Shown here piece after piece: positions 1-8,870 of a stretch of 64,000 bases of DNA. This stretch comes from Treponema bryantii (GTDB lineage Bacteria; Spirochaetota; Spirochaetia; Treponematales; Treponemataceae), in contig NZ_AP025286.1 in assembly GCF_036492245.1 (NCBI RefSeq), positions 2,852,001 to 2,916,000 of the forward strand, in the 5' to 3' direction. The notes below the pieces were generated by a model. The model was given only the letters and a program-made list of their open reading frames with translations. It was not told the origin of the DNA and made no database searches. The position numbers and the translations under genes are program-made. Every line of letters starts with the position of its first letter. The first letter of the stretch is position 1.

Positions 1-255
1 ACGGCGTATATTAAAAGCAGTGTTATCATCACCATTTTTTTCTGCTTTATCTGCCATTGAAAGTGCAGTTTTTTCAGAAAGAGAAAAAAGCTTTTCCAGA
101 CCACTTCGACTGAAAATCTCATAAAACAGCTCTATGCTTAAATCAGCCCACTGTGCATCTTGTCCTTCTTTCTTAAAAAATGAAGTAAGATAAGCCCCAG
201 AAGGATACGGTGCATTCAGCTGTACAAGAGGTGGAATAATGGTGATAACATTCAT
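1..255 (-). CDS. Radical SAM protein, N-terminal fragment (runs off window)
   Basis: The first 85 residues of a minus-strand gene are visible; the rest lies beyond position 1. The start MNVITIIPPLVQLNAPYPSG resembles the N-terminal (often cobalamin-binding) region of B12-type radical SAM proteins, which usually open with a short beta strand followed by PPL and P-YP motifs. The CxxxCxxC cluster motif is outside the window, so the assignment rests on the N-terminus only. The ATG at 255 has no convincing SD. It lies 6 nt after an extended -10 box, so its mRNA may be leaderless. The following AEC gene is upstream and in the same direction, separated by 22 nt. Confidence 0.5.
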   Translation of the reverse strand, partial: MNVITIIPPLVQLNAPYPSGAYLTSFFKKEGQDAQWADLSIELFYEIFSRSGLEKLFSLSEKTALSMADKAEKNGDDNTAFNIRR

Positions 256-267
256 ATCTTCATTATA
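256..267 (-). promoter_or_regulatory. Extended -10 promoter, possible leaderless start
   Basis: On the minus strand an extended -10 (TG-T-TATAAT; hexamer at 262-267) ends 6 nt before the ATG at 255. No good -35 is seen 17-18 nt upstream, which fits an extended -10 promoter. The predicted transcription start falls on or next to the ATG. Confidence 0.45.
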
Positions 268-277
268 ACATCAAAAC

Positions 278-1195
278 TTATTTTATTATAAGTTCTGCAA
301 GAGCTACAAAGCTTGGTAAAAAGAAAATGCACAGAATACTTGTAAACGAAATGATTAAACTTGCATAAGTTTCGTCACGATTAAAGATTACTGCAAAACC
401 TGGAATGGTTGTTGCCGCAGGACACATTGAACAGATTAAAGCAACGAAAAGCAGAATACGGCAGTCCGGAACATTCGGAAAGAGCTTCCATACAATGAAA
501 AGAATGCAAATGTTCAAAACAGCACAGGCAACGTGACGCAAGAGACTTACCTTCACAATTTTGAGTGCGTATTTTTTGCCGTCTGCTGGCTTAAAGTTTG
601 CAAGAAGAATACCTATCAGAATCATACTTACAGCAGTATTCAAATCGCCAATCATTGTAACAGGACGGGCAATAAATTCCGGCAGAGTCCATGGACTGCA
701 GAAAATTGCAACACCAAGAATAACAGCAATTATATTTGGATTTGTAATGATTTTTTTCAGATTGATTGAACCGCTCATAATATAGTAGCCGTAGGTCCAG
801 ATCAAAATATTGAAAACTACAAGATAACCCATCAGATAGAAAACACCGATATCTCCAAAAACACCGCGAATCAAAGGAATTCCGATGAAGCCGCAATTTG
901 TAAAACAAACAGAAAGACGGTCTACCTGTTCTTTACTTGAAAAATAACCGAGCAGAATCATAACCCCATGAAGAATCAGGGCAATTACAAAAACAAAACC
1001 AAGCTGAGCAAGTTTATCTGCATCAAACTCAAGGTTGAAAGATTTTACAACCATAAAAGGATTGATAAAATACAAAAGAAGCTTACTCAAAAACTTCTGC
1101 TGCAATTCTTCAACCTTAAAAATCTTTGCAAAAATAAATCCACTAAGAGCAATCAATGCCATAGTGATCAATTGTTTCATTACTAATAAATACAT
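278..1195 (-). CDS. AEC-family (auxin efflux carrier/malate permease-like) transporter
   Basis: About 305 residues that are almost entirely hydrophobic helices, in the two-half arrangement of the AEC family. Family features are the N-terminal ALSGFIFAKIF helix, the SVCFTNCGFIGIPL stretch (the conserved N-x-GF-GIP region) and the C-terminal CPAATTIPGFAVIF segment. It is an inner-membrane secondary carrier for an unknown organic anion. The start was set at 1195: the ATG follows the stop of the upstream gene by 1 nt (TAATATG), with GGGA just before it. A start at 1216 would place seven residues inside the neighbouring gene without an SD. It is probably co-transcribed and translationally coupled with the export protein upstream. 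Confidence 0.85.
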   Translation of the reverse strand: MYLLVMKQLITMALIALSGFIFAKIFKVEELQQKFLSKLLLYFINPFMVVKSFNLEFDADKLAQLGFVFVIALILHGVMILLGYFSSKEQVDRLSVCFTNCGFIGIPLIRGVFGDIGVFYLMGYLVVFNILIWTYGYYIMSGSINLKKIITNPNIIAVILGVAIFCSPWTLPEFIARPVTMIGDLNTAVSMILIGILLANFKPADGKKYALKIVKVSLLRHVACAVLNICILFIVWKLFPNVPDCRILLFVALICSMCPAATTIPGFAVIFNRDETYASLIISFTSILCIFFLPSFVALAELIIK

Positions 1196-1196
1196 A

Positions 1197-1679
1197 TTAT
1201 TTTCCCAGCGCTGCAAAAATTGCTGTAAATAACCCCAAACTTCCTGCCATCATGATAAGACCGGCAAGCAATACTCCAAGAGTTACTGCAATTACTGTAT
1301 CACGGAAGCGCATATCTAAAAGACTTGCTGCAAGAGTTCCCGTCCAGGCTCCTGTTCCCGGCAGAGGAATGCCTACAAAAAGAAGAAGAGCAATAAAGAT
1401 TCCCCGGCCTGCTTTTGCCTGCATTTTTTCACCAGCGGCTGTACCTTTTACAAGGAAGAAACGACATATTCCACCGATAATTTTTTTATTCTGTCCCCAT
1501 TCCAGAAATTTACGTGCAAAAAGATAGATAATTGGAACAGGAATCATATTTCCAACGATACAAACTATATAAGAAGGAATAATAGGAAGCTGCATTGCCT
1601 GCGAAACCGGAATGGCACCACGCAACTCAATTAACGGCACCATAGAAATCAAAAAAATCCAGATATAATTCTTAAACAT
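1197..1679 (-). CDS. Small multidrug export protein family (COG2426) membrane protein
   Basis: A 160-residue protein with four to five hydrophobic segments. It carries the family signature MVPLIELRGAIPVS near the N-terminus and the re-entrant-like PLPGTGAWTGTLAA segment in the middle. Its length is typical for the family. The substrate is unknown; the family name does not prove drug export. It is the first gene of a two-gene operon with the AEC carrier. The ATG at 1679 has no SD but lies 6 nt after a perfect TATAAT, so translation may begin at the 5' end of the mRNA. Confidence 0.8.
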   Translation of the reverse strand: MFKNYIWIFLISMVPLIELRGAIPVSQAMQLPIIPSYIVCIVGNMIPVPIIYLFARKFLEWGQNKKIIGGICRFFLVKGTAAGEKMQAKAGRGIFIALLLFVGIPLPGTGAWTGTLAASLLDMRFRDTVIAVTLGVLLAGLIMMAGSLGLFTAIFAALGK

Positions 1680-1685
1680 ACGCAG

Positions 1686-1714
1686 ATTATAATAAAATCT
1701 AACCGTCTTGAAAA
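1686..1714 (-). promoter_or_regulatory. Sigma70-type promoter, leaderless arrangement
   Basis: Minus strand TTTTCA (1709-1714), 17-nt spacer, TATAAT (1686-1691). The gap to the ATG at 1679 is only 6 nt. Its -35 occupies the same bases as the -35 of the plus-strand tRNA promoter, so the two divergent promoters are back to back and compete for the same DNA. Confidence 0.6.
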
Positions 1715-1736
1715 TATCCTGCTTTTAATATATGAT
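1708..1736 (+). promoter_or_regulatory. Promoter of tRNA-Leu
   Basis: TTGAAA (1708-1713), 17-nt spacer, TATGAT (1731-1736), which puts the start of transcription about five bases before the mature tRNA. No other promoter is visible before murD. Confidence 0.65.
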
Positions 1737-1747
1737 GATATTCACTT

Positions 1748-1833
1748 GCCGGGATGGCGGAACTGGTAGACGCCCAGGACTTAAAATCCTGTGCTGAGCA
1801 ATCAGCGTGCCGGTTCGACCCCGGTTCCCGGCA
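1748..1833 (+). tRNA. tRNA-Leu (anticodon UAA)
   Basis: An 86-nt class II tRNA. The acceptor stem GCCGGGA (1748-1754) pairs with TCCCGGC (1826-1832), with A as discriminator. The anticodon stem CAGGA/TCCTG encloses the loop CTTAAAA, anticodon TAA at 1782-1784. A long variable arm (GTGCTGAGCAATCAGC region) and the T loop GGTTCGACC are present. The CCA end is not encoded. A long variable arm plus the UAA anticodon fits leucine. It is the only tRNA in the window and has its own promoter and a hairpin terminator directly downstream. Confidence 0.96.
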
Positions 1834-1838
1834 GGAAG

Positions 1839-1867
1839 GCCTCCTTGGAAACAGGGAGGCTTTTTTT
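1839..1867 (+). terminator. Intrinsic terminator of tRNA-Leu, inside the murD leader
   Basis: Stem GCCTCC(T) at 1839-1845 pairs with (G)GGAGGC at 1854-1860 around an 8-nt loop, followed by seven T residues. The T-run ends 12 nt before the murD start, so murD transcripts that begin at the tRNA promoter must read through it. Confidence 0.8.
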
Positions 1868-1879
1868 ATGGAGAAAAAA

Positions 1880-3271
1880 ATGACACCACACGTTTATCCG
1901 CGCCAGTGCGCATTCAAATCAGTTGAAGACATTAAAGGAAAAAAGGTTACCATTATGGGCCTTGGTCTCAACGGCGGCGGCGAAGCTGCGGTGCGTTTCT
2001 TCTTGAAAAAAGGTGCCTATGTAACTGTTACTGACATGAAAACCGAAAAGCAGCTCAAGGCTACAATTGATAAACTGAGCTCCGATGAAAGCCTTGATCT
2101 CAGCCGCCTTACCTACCGTCTCGGTGAACACAAAATAGAAGACTTTGAAAATGCAGACTGTGTTATTAAAAATCCTGGTGTTAAATTCGAAGGCAATAAA
2201 TATCTTGCAGCAGCACGCGCAATTGAAACAGACCTCAGTATTTTCCTTCGTTTTACAGACTGCCCTATTATTGCCGTTACAGGAAGCAAAGGTAAATCTT
2301 CTACAGTAAGTGCAATTTATTATGGTTTGTCACAGGCTGGCTACACAACCTTCCTTGGCGGTAACATCACAGTTAGTCCGCTCACATTCTTTGATGAAGT
2401 AAATAATGACACTCCAGTAGTTATAGAATTCTCAAGCTGGCAGCTCGCTGACCTCCGCGGTCGTGGAGTACTCCGTCCTCATATCGCAGTCATCACAAAG
2501 ATTGTTCCGGATCATCAGAACTGGTATGGCGACATGGAATCTTATGTTGCAGATAAGCGCCTTATTTATGCAGATCAGACAAAGGGTGATTATTCTATTT
2601 TTGATTCTGATGACTGGGGAGACCGTTTTGCGAATGAAACAAAGGCAACTGTTCTCCGCTATGGTTCAAAAGCAACCTGGTCTATTGAGCTTGGAGAACT
2701 TTTAGTTCCTGGTGTTCACATGAAAACAAACGCTCAGAATGCAGCAACAGTTATGCACCTTATGGGAATTCCAGATGAACGAATCAAAGAGATTTTACAG
2801 CGCTGGCCAGGAATCGATCATCGCCTTCAGTATTTCCACAGCTGGAAAAATGATGCAGGCACAACTGTAAAGTTTTACAATGATTCCTGTGCAACAGTTC
2901 CTGAGGCAGCCGCTGCTGCAACACAGGCATTTGGAAAACCTGTAATTCTTATGACTGGTGGTACAGAAAAAGGACTCGAACTTACTCCGCTAATCAAAAC
3001 TCTTACCGCGCCTGACGCAGATACAATTAAGGTAAAAGATATTTATCTTCTTGCAGGAACTGCAACTGATAAGCTTGTTCCGGAACTGGATAAGGCAGGA
3101 ATAAAATATCACGGACCGTATAACGGACTGGAACCGCTGCTGAAAGAATATAAAGAAAACGCCGGGGAAGATGTATTTGTCTTCTCCCCTGGCGCTACAT
3201 CATTCGGAATGTTCAGCAACGAATTTGACCGCGGCAACAAATATATGGCCGCAGTCAAAGAAATCTTTTAA
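1880..3271 (+). CDS. murD: UDP-N-acetylmuramoylalanine--D-glutamate ligase
   Basis: Adds D-glutamate to UDP-MurNAc-L-Ala in cytoplasmic peptidoglycan precursor synthesis. The 463-residue protein has the three Mur-ligase regions: an N-terminal Rossmann-like domain ([13 protein letters not shown] at about 22-34), the ATP-binding loop TGSKGKSST (about 132-140), and a C-terminal domain with MTGGTEKG and the MurD-like [18 protein letters not shown]. The start was set at 1880 because GGAG lies 6 nt upstream; the ATG at 1868 would sit on the T-run of the tRNA terminator and has no SD. The stop overlaps the stop of the convergent chemoreceptor gene. No other wall-synthesis gene is nearby. Confidence 0.92.
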   Translation: MTPHVYPRQCAFKSVEDIKGKKVTIMGLGLNGGGEAAVRFFLKKGAYVTVTDMKTEKQLKATIDKLSSDESLDLSRLTYRLGEHKIEDFENADCVIKNPGVKFEGNKYLAAARAIETDLSIFLRFTDCPIIAVTGSKGKSSTVSAIYYGLSQAGYTTFLGGNITVSPLTFFDEVNNDTPVVIEFSSWQLADLRGRGVLRPHIAVITKIVPDHQNWYGDMESYVADKRLIYADQTKGDYSIFDSDDWGDRFANETKATVLRYGSKATWSIELGELLVPGVHMKTNAQNAATVMHLMGIPDERIKEILQRWPGIDHRLQYFHSWKNDAGTTVKFYNDSCATVPEAAAAATQAFGKPVILMTGGTEKGLELTPLIKTLTAPDADTIKVKDIYLLAGTATDKLVPELDKAGIKYHGPYNGLEPLLKEYKENAGEDVFVFSPGATSFGMFSNEFDRGNKYMAAVKEIF

Positions 3272-5370
3272 ACCTTAAACAGATCTACCTGTTCACCAAT
3301 CTGCTGAATTGAGTTCTTAACCTGAATAGAAATCTCACTGAGGGTCGTTCCGGTTTCATTAATCTTTCGGGCCCCCACAGCCATCTCATCCATACTGGTG
3401 TTCATCAAATCTGTAGATTCCTTAAGAATAGTCATATCCTTTACAATCTGTTCGTTTCTTCCAGACATTTCCTGCGAAGAATTACGAACTTCACTTGTTG
3501 AAGAATTCAAATGACGAAGAGCATCAAGAATCTGCTTAGAACCTTCATTCTGTTCTTCCATTGCAGCCTGAATCTGAATGACAAGTTCATCTGTTTCCTT
3601 AATGCGGTTTGATACTTCAGTAAGGGCTGTACTTGCTTCATTTGAAGAGCCTACAACTTCAATAATAGAATTCATAATCTTATTAAGCTGTTCACCAATC
3701 TTCTTTGACTGTTCAGAAGAGGTTTCTGAAAGTTTACGGATTTCATCTGCAACGACAGCAAAGCCCTTACCTGCTTCACCAGCATGAGCCGCCTCAATCG
3801 CCGCATTCATAGCAAGAAGGTTTGTCTGTTCTGCAATATCAGAAATAGCAGTATTTGCTTCCTGAAGCATTTCTGACTGACCTTCAATCTGGCGGATACG
3901 CTCGTTTACATCTTCCTGTTTAGAGAATCCGATTTCAGCATTGTCTTCAAGAGACTTAAATGAAGATGACATCTTTTCAACAGACTTGTTTACAGAATTG
4001 ATATTTCCTATCATCTCTTCTACTGCAGCAGAAGCCTGAGTTACACTGGAAGACTGATCTTCAATAAGTGCATCAAGATCAATAATAGCATTTGAAATAT
4101 GCTGAACAGAATCGCTTGTTTCACGAACACTCTTATCCTGATTTACAATCTGAGTATGAATACTGTCTATATTTGCAATAATTTCTGTAATTGAACTTGC
4201 TGTATCTTCTGTACCGGCATCAAGATTTTCACCACTGGTTCCCAAATCTGCTTTTGATTCCTTAAGATTTTTTACAATATCCTGAAGTTTATCCAGGAAC
4301 TCATCAAAATTGATAATCATTGCTCCAATTTCATCACGGACATAAAGAGAACAGCGTTTTGTCAAATCTGCATCACCAGTCTTAAGTCCTTCAAGGAATA
4401 CAGTTACGTTTTTAATTCGCTTCATAATCCAGCGAACAAAGAAGTAACCGATTGTCGCAAGAACAAGGAACAAAAGTATTGCAACAGGAATTACCATAGA
4501 AAGTGTACTGTTTCTTACAGAATCAATAACCTTCATTGACTTTGCAACAAAGACCATACCGGCAATTGTTTCATCGTCATTATATAATGGAGCGTAAACT
4601 GTATAATATTCTGTGTGAGCAATTATATTTTTTCCTACATATTTTTCACCATTATAAAGAACCTGCTGCACAATTTCCTCATTATCCAAATCAAGATCAA
4701 TCAGATGAAAACCAAGTGTAGTTGCCATATATTTTTTACCATAAAATATTGAACACTCAACTGTATGAAAATCATGTACAATACTTACATAACCATCAGT
4801 TCCCATTGTTGCTATATCATAAGCAATCAGCAGACTACCCAGAGTAACTCCATTTTTTATAACCGGCGTTGCAACTACAATTCCAAATTTCAATGTTCCA
4901 AGCTGAGTATAACAATAAGTCTTTCTTCCCCTTATTGCTGTTGCCACTATAGGAAGATCAAGAGTTTGTCCCGCAGTAATCTCCCAGCCCGCAGTAATTT
5001 TTCCATTTGTATCAGTTATTGCCAGAAGATCGACATTACAAATTTCACCTTTTTCTTTTAGATAAGCATTTGCATCATCTGTATATGAACCATCAAGATA
5101 ACCTTTAATATGGTCTGTCGAAGCAAGCATATCGGCATAACAACTGAGAGTATCAAGCCAGTCATCAAGAATCCACTGCACACCACCAGTTGTATCTTCA
5201 AGTTCTTCAACTGTCTTTGACATAAGACCACGGTCAAAAGTAGCCAGAGAAACTGCTCCAGAAACAAATACACCAATGATACTTGCACCGACAATCATTG
5301 CAATAAGTTTAAATTTTAATGAAATATTCTTCTTCGGATTTGGGTCAAACCTATCTAACTCTTTTGCCAT
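3268..5370 (-). CDS. Methyl-accepting chemotaxis protein (Cache-HAMP-signalling)
   Basis: A 700-residue transmembrane chemoreceptor. Layout: a short cytoplasmic N-terminus, TM1 at about 19-42, a periplasmic Cache-type sensor at about 50-290, TM2 at about 300-325, HAMP to about 380, then a long coiled-coil signalling domain. The hairpin tip ([20 protein letters not shown], near 510-530) is the conserved CheA/CheW-binding region. No C-terminal CheR-docking pentapeptide is seen; it ends QVDLFKV. The start at 5370 has AGGAGAG 5 nt upstream; the ATG at 5406 does not. The ligand cannot be read from sequence. The gene is monocistronic and converges on murD with stop codons overlapping by 4 nt. Confidence 0.92.
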   Translation of the reverse strand: MAKELDRFDPNPKKNISLKFKLIAMIVGASIIGVFVSGAVSLATFDRGLMSKTVEELEDTTGGVQWILDDWLDTLSCYADMLASTDHIKGYLDGSYTDDANAYLKEKGEICNVDLLAITDTNGKITAGWEITAGQTLDLPIVATAIRGRKTYCYTQLGTLKFGIVVATPVIKNGVTLGSLLIAYDIATMGTDGYVSIVHDFHTVECSIFYGKKYMATTLGFHLIDLDLDNEEIVQQVLYNGEKYVGKNIIAHTEYYTVYAPLYNDDETIAGMVFVAKSMKVIDSVRNSTLSMVIPVAILLFLVLATIGYFFVRWIMKRIKNVTVFLEGLKTGDADLTKRCSLYVRDEIGAMIINFDEFLDKLQDIVKNLKESKADLGTSGENLDAGTEDTASSITEIIANIDSIHTQIVNQDKSVRETSDSVQHISNAIIDLDALIEDQSSSVTQASAAVEEMIGNINSVNKSVEKMSSSFKSLEDNAEIGFSKQEDVNERIRQIEGQSEMLQEANTAISDIAEQTNLLAMNAAIEAAHAGEAGKGFAVVADEIRKLSETSSEQSKKIGEQLNKIMNSIIEVVGSSNEASTALTEVSNRIKETDELVIQIQAAMEEQNEGSKQILDALRHLNSSTSEVRNSSQEMSGRNEQIVKDMTILKESTDLMNTSMDEMAVGARKINETGTTLSEISIQVKNSIQQIGEQVDLFKV

Positions 5371-5444
5371 ATATGCTCTCCTATAAGTCAAATCAGCAAA
5401 AAACAATTTTTAGATAATAATTCTATAAGCTACTATATTATTAA

Positions 5445-5473
5445 ATTATCTATTAGGTTTGAGAAAAATGCAA
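5445..5473 (-). promoter_or_regulatory. Probable promoter of the chemoreceptor gene
   Basis: Minus strand TTGCAT (5468-5473), 17-nt spacer, GATAAT (5445-5450). The -10 lies in one arm of an AT-rich dyad (TAGATAAT at 5411-5418 against ATTATCTA at 5445-5452). The leader would be about 65 nt. Confidence 0.45.
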
Positions 5474-5476
5474 ATT

Positions 5477-7180
5477 TTATTTGAAGTTCAGGGCTGAGAC
5501 TACTGCAGCAATACCGGCACGACCAACGTTGGAACTCTTTCCGACACCCCATACCTGTTCGCCGTTATCCTTTGTAATCTGAACATAAGCCATAGCCTGG
5601 GTATCTGAACCAAGACCAATAGAGTGCTCGTGGAAGCTTGTGATATTAAAAGCTGGAGCCGGAGTCTGCTTCATGGCACTTACAAAGGCATCAAGAGGTC
5701 CGTTTCCATTTGCAGCAATTGCATAGCGTGTTCCTTCCCATTCAACAGTAGCCATACCGGCAACCTGCTCAGGAAGATCTGAACCTCTTTCACCTTCTAT
5801 ATGGCGCTCTGTAATTTCGAGAACGTTAAGAGGAGATTTTGTATAAAGCCAGGCTTCAGCAAAAATATCATAAACCTCGTCCGGACTAAGTTCGCGCTGA
5901 AGTTCGTCTGCACGAGCTTTGATAACCGAACCAATAACCGGATGCATTGCTTTTGGTGCTGCAATACCAAACATAGTTTCGAGAATATATGCTGCACCAC
6001 CCTTTCCACTCTGACTGTTGATGCGGATAATGCCATTGTATTCACGACCAATATCATGAGGGTCAATGGAAAGATAAGGAACATCCCATAACAGGCTTGA
6101 AGTTCCTTCCATGCGTGCATTGATTGCCTTTCTGATTGCATCCTGATGAGAACCGCTGAATGCAGTAAATACAAGTTCGCCAGCATAAGGAGAACGCGGA
6201 TGCATTGTCATTCCTGTTAATCTTGTGAACTCGGAAGAAATAAAATCGAGATCAGAAAAATCAAGTTCAGGATCTACGCCCTGGGTATACATATTAAGTG
6301 CAACGGTTACTATATCCAGATTTCCGGTGCGCTCGCCGTTTCCAAAAAGACAGCCCTCAACGCGCTCTGCTCCGGCGAGAAGTCCAAGCTCACACTGAGC
6401 AATTCCCTCGCCGCGATCATTATGATTATGAAGGGAAATTATACAGTTTTCACGACCAGGGAAATTCCGGCAGAAATATTCAATCTGATCTGCAAACTGA
6501 TTTGGAAGATTACATTCAACAGTAGCAGGAAGATTCAAAATCATCTTATTATCCGGTGTAGCACCCCAGGCTTTTAAAACAGCGCCACAGATTTCCATTG
6601 CAAAATCAGTTTCTGTCTGAGTAAAGTTTTCCGGAGAATATTCAAAACGGAAGTTTGTTGGTGTACGGCCTTCGGCTTCAGCTTCTTTTGTAACAGCAGA
6701 TATGTATTTTTTTACACACTTTACACCGCTTACAGCTAAATCAATAAGTTCTTCTTTTGATTTTCCAAAATTGTATTTTCGCTGAGAAGGAGAAGTTGCA
6801 TTATAGATATGGAAGATTACATTTTTAGCACCATCAATAGCTTCAAAGGTTCGCGCAATCAGATGTTCACGAGCCTGACACAAAACCTGAATGCAGACAT
6901 CATCCGGAATAAGTTTCTTTTCAATAAGACGGCGGACAAATTCAAACTCAGTATCAGACGCAGAAGGGAAACCAACTTCAATCTCCTTAAAACCAATCTT
7001 AACAAGCAGATTAAAAAATTCGATTTTCTGCTCAATTCCCATTGGATTTATAAGAGCCTGATTTCCATCGCGTAAATCTACTGAGCACCAGACAGGGGCT
7101 TTAGTAATTGTGTTTGAAGGCCATTTTCTGTCTTTTAATGGGACAGAAATAAAGGGCTTATATTTTCCACCTGGATTCAT
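5477..7180 (-). CDS. leuA: 2-isopropylmalate synthase (long, LeuA type 2)
   Basis: Condenses acetyl-CoA with 2-oxoisovalerate, the first committed step to leucine. The 567-residue product has a DRE-TIM barrel: VDLRDGNQAL (metal/substrate motif) near residue 35, EVGFPSAS, and the metal-binding HNHNDRG around 255. It ends with the LeuA dimer/allosteric domain, where leucine feedback normally acts. The start at 7180 (MNPGGKYKPF) has GGAG 8 nt upstream; the ATG at 7198 is preceded only by a T-run. It stands alone; leuB, leuC and leuD are not in the window. It is divergent from the TRAP operon with about 110 bp between starts. No T-box or leucine leader peptide was seen. Confidence 0.93.
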   Translation of the reverse strand: MNPGGKYKPFISVPLKDRKWPSNTITKAPVWCSVDLRDGNQALINPMGIEQKIEFFNLLVKIGFKEIEVGFPSASDTEFEFVRRLIEKKLIPDDVCIQVLCQAREHLIARTFEAIDGAKNVIFHIYNATSPSQRKYNFGKSKEELIDLAVSGVKCVKKYISAVTKEAEAEGRTPTNFRFEYSPENFTQTETDFAMEICGAVLKAWGATPDNKMILNLPATVECNLPNQFADQIEYFCRNFPGRENCIISLHNHNDRGEGIAQCELGLLAGAERVEGCLFGNGERTGNLDIVTVALNMYTQGVDPELDFSDLDFISSEFTRLTGMTMHPRSPYAGELVFTAFSGSHQDAIRKAINARMEGTSSLLWDVPYLSIDPHDIGREYNGIIRINSQSGKGGAAYILETMFGIAAPKAMHPVIGSVIKARADELQRELSPDEVYDIFAEAWLYTKSPLNVLEITERHIEGERGSDLPEQVAGMATVEWEGTRYAIAANGNGPLDAFVSAMKQTPAPAFNITSFHEHSIGLGSDTQAMAYVQITKDNGEQVWGVGKSSNVGRAGIAAVVSALNFK

Positions 7181-7238
7181 ATCCGCAACTCCATTCATAA
7201 TTTACAAAAAAAAACATTTCCACGCAACACTAGTCTCA

Positions 7239-7267
7239 TTGAAACCGATGCTTATATATAGTAAAAT
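7239..7267 (+). promoter_or_regulatory. Promoter of the TAXI-TRAP operon
   Basis: TTGAAA (7239-7244), 17-nt spacer, TAAAAT (7262-7267), about 25 nt before the start codon, which has a strong GGAGG site. Confidence 0.6.
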
Positions 7268-7292
7268 ATTGATAATATAATTGGAGGAAGAT

Positions 7293-8261
7293 ATGAAGAA
7301 AGTATTTAAGGCTTCATTGGCACTGCTCGCAGCTGCCCTCATTTTCAGCGGATGTACTAAATCTAATGCAAACGCTAAGAAGGACTACATTCTTGCAACA
7401 GGCGGAACCAGCGGAACTTACTATCCGTTCGGTGGTGCAATTGCAAACATCTGGAACACTAAAATTGCCAATATGAACGTTACGGCTCAGGCAACTGGTG
7501 CTTCTGCAGAAAACCTCAGACTTATCAACAAGGGAGAAGCAGAGTTCGGAACAGTTCAGAACGATGTTATGGACTATGCTTACCATGGAACTGATATGTT
7601 TGCAGGTGAAAAACTTTCAAACATCATGACTATTGGAACTATGTATCCTGAAGTTGTACAGATTGCAGTTTCTAAAGCAAGTGGAATTAAATCTGTATCT
7701 GATTTCAGAGGAAAGCGCATTTCTGTTGGAGATGCAGGATCTGGAGTTGAATTCAACGCTAAACAGATTCTCGAAGGCTATGGTCTTACATTTGATGATA
7801 TCAAAAAGAGTAACCTTTCATTCAAGGAATCAGCTGAAGGTATTCAGAACGGAACTTTGGACGGATGTTTCGTAACAGCCGGTGTTCCAAACTCTGCACT
7901 TCAGGAGCTCGCATTTACAGCAGGACTCATCCTTATTCCTATCGATCAGGCTGCAGCTGATGTAATCTGCAACAAATATGGCTTCTATACATATACAACA
8001 ATTCCTGGTGGTACTTATAAAGGAACAGACGAGGATACTCCAGCACTTGCAATTAAAGCTACACTCGCAGTAAGTTCAAAACTTGATGAAGACACAGTTT
8101 ACGAGATGACAAAGGCTCTCTTTGAAAACCTCGACGAACTTGCACGCGGACATGCTAAAGGTAAGGAAGTAACTGCTGCATCTGCAATCACAGGTGTTTC
8201 AGTACCTTTCCACCCGGGTGCTAAAAAATATTATAATGAGATCGGATTGAGTGTAAATTAA
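7293..8261 (+). CDS. TAXI-family TRAP transporter substrate-binding lipoprotein
   Basis: The binding component of a TAXI-type TRAP (sodium- or proton-driven, ATP-independent) uptake system. The 322-residue protein starts with a lipoprotein signal (ALIFSGC, Cys21), then ILATGGTSGTYYPFGGAIA, a TAXI hallmark, and SGVEFNAKQILEGYGL in the second lobe. The start at 7293 follows GGAGG by 5 nt. It is the first gene of a three-gene operon with a DUF1850 protein and a fused permease. TAXI ligands are mostly unknown (glutamate and 2-oxoglutarate are known cases), so none is assigned. A strong hairpin after the stop may keep this gene's mRNA in excess over the permease. Confidence 0.92.
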   Translation: MKKVFKASLALLAAALIFSGCTKSNANAKKDYILATGGTSGTYYPFGGAIANIWNTKIANMNVTAQATGASAENLRLINKGEAEFGTVQNDVMDYAYHGTDMFAGEKLSNIMTIGTMYPEVVQIAVSKASGIKSVSDFRGKRISVGDAGSGVEFNAKQILEGYGLTFDDIKKSNLSFKESAEGIQNGTLDGCFVTAGVPNSALQELAFTAGLILIPIDQAAADVICNKYGFYTYTTIPGGTYKGTDEDTPALAIKATLAVSSKLDEDTVYEMTKALFENLDELARGHAKGKEVTAASAITGVSVPFHPGAKKYYNEIGLSVN

Positions 8262-8276
8262 ATCTCTATAATAAAT

Positions 8277-8303
8277 ACAAACGGTGTCTAAGGCACCGTT
8301 TGT
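8277..8303 (+). promoter_or_regulatory. Intercistronic hairpin without T-run
   Basis: A perfect 10-bp stem, ACAAACGGTG (8277-8286) with CACCGTTTGT (8294-8303), loop TCTAAGG, lies between the binding-protein stop and the DUF1850 start. No T-run follows. It is more likely an mRNA-stabilising or partial-attenuation structure than a full terminator. Confidence 0.65.
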
Positions 8304-8318
8304 AAACATTAATAAATA

Positions 8319-8849
8319 ATGAAAAAAGTAATAAAAATAAGTTTAATAATTGTTATTTTTTGTTGTTTAGTAGCCGCAGTGTTTTTTTCACCGGTAATCA
8401 ATGTACTTTCTATAAAAAGTAGAAAATGTCAGCCCCAGCGTTTTTATTCCATCGAAGGCTACTCAAAAGGTTTTGTTATTTCATATACACACTCTGTAAA
8501 TAAAGGACGTATTCATGACTTTTATAAGCACACAGAGGATGACAACATTGAATTATACAAAACATCATTTGTATCTTATGGAGCTGGAATTCCAGAACCA
8601 GAAGAAACCTCTGGAGCAGTTTTTTCTGTTACCCAGGACAGTTATGTAATTGAAAACCTGAACAGAATTGTTCCTCGCCTTGTAATGGCTGTAGGTCTTA
8701 CTGCAAGACATACAATTGTATTTGATACATCTTTTACAATAGGCTCAAAAGAATTCATACTTACAGATTATTTCGAACCTCAGACGAGTATAATTCTGGA
8801 GTATAAAAAAGTATCTCTTTATTCATATTTGAAACATGAGATGAAATAA
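8319..8849 (+). CDS. DUF1850 domain protein of the TRAP operon
   Basis: A 176-residue protein with one N-terminal membrane segment (about 5-26) and an exported domain. It contains the DUF1850 pattern: GFVISYTHSVNKGRIHDFYK, then FVSYGAGIPEPEE. DUF1850 proteins are repeatedly found next to TAXI-TRAP genes, but their role is unknown; an accessory subunit or a folding partner is possible. No clear SD precedes the ATG; the preceding 15 nt are A/T only. It sits 58 nt after the binding-protein gene, across the hairpin, and 21 nt before the permease gene. Confidence 0.75.
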   Translation: MKKVIKISLIIVIFCCLVAAVFFSPVINVLSIKSRKCQPQRFYSIEGYSKGFVISYTHSVNKGRIHDFYKHTEDDNIELYKTSFVSYGAGIPEPEETSGAVFSVTQDSYVIENLNRIVPRLVMAVGLTARHTIVFDTSFTIGSKEFILTDYFEPQTSIILEYKKVSLYSYLKHEMK

Positions 8850-8870
8850 ATTAAGTTTAAGGAGGTCCAG

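Noticed and set aside
1754..1879. Open frame extending murD upstream through the tRNA-Leu gene
   Set aside because: The extra codons lie within a complete tRNA and its terminator and have no SD; murD starts at 1880.
8277..8303. Full terminator after the TAXI binding protein
   Set aside because: The stem is strong but has no following T-run and the next genes lack a clear promoter.
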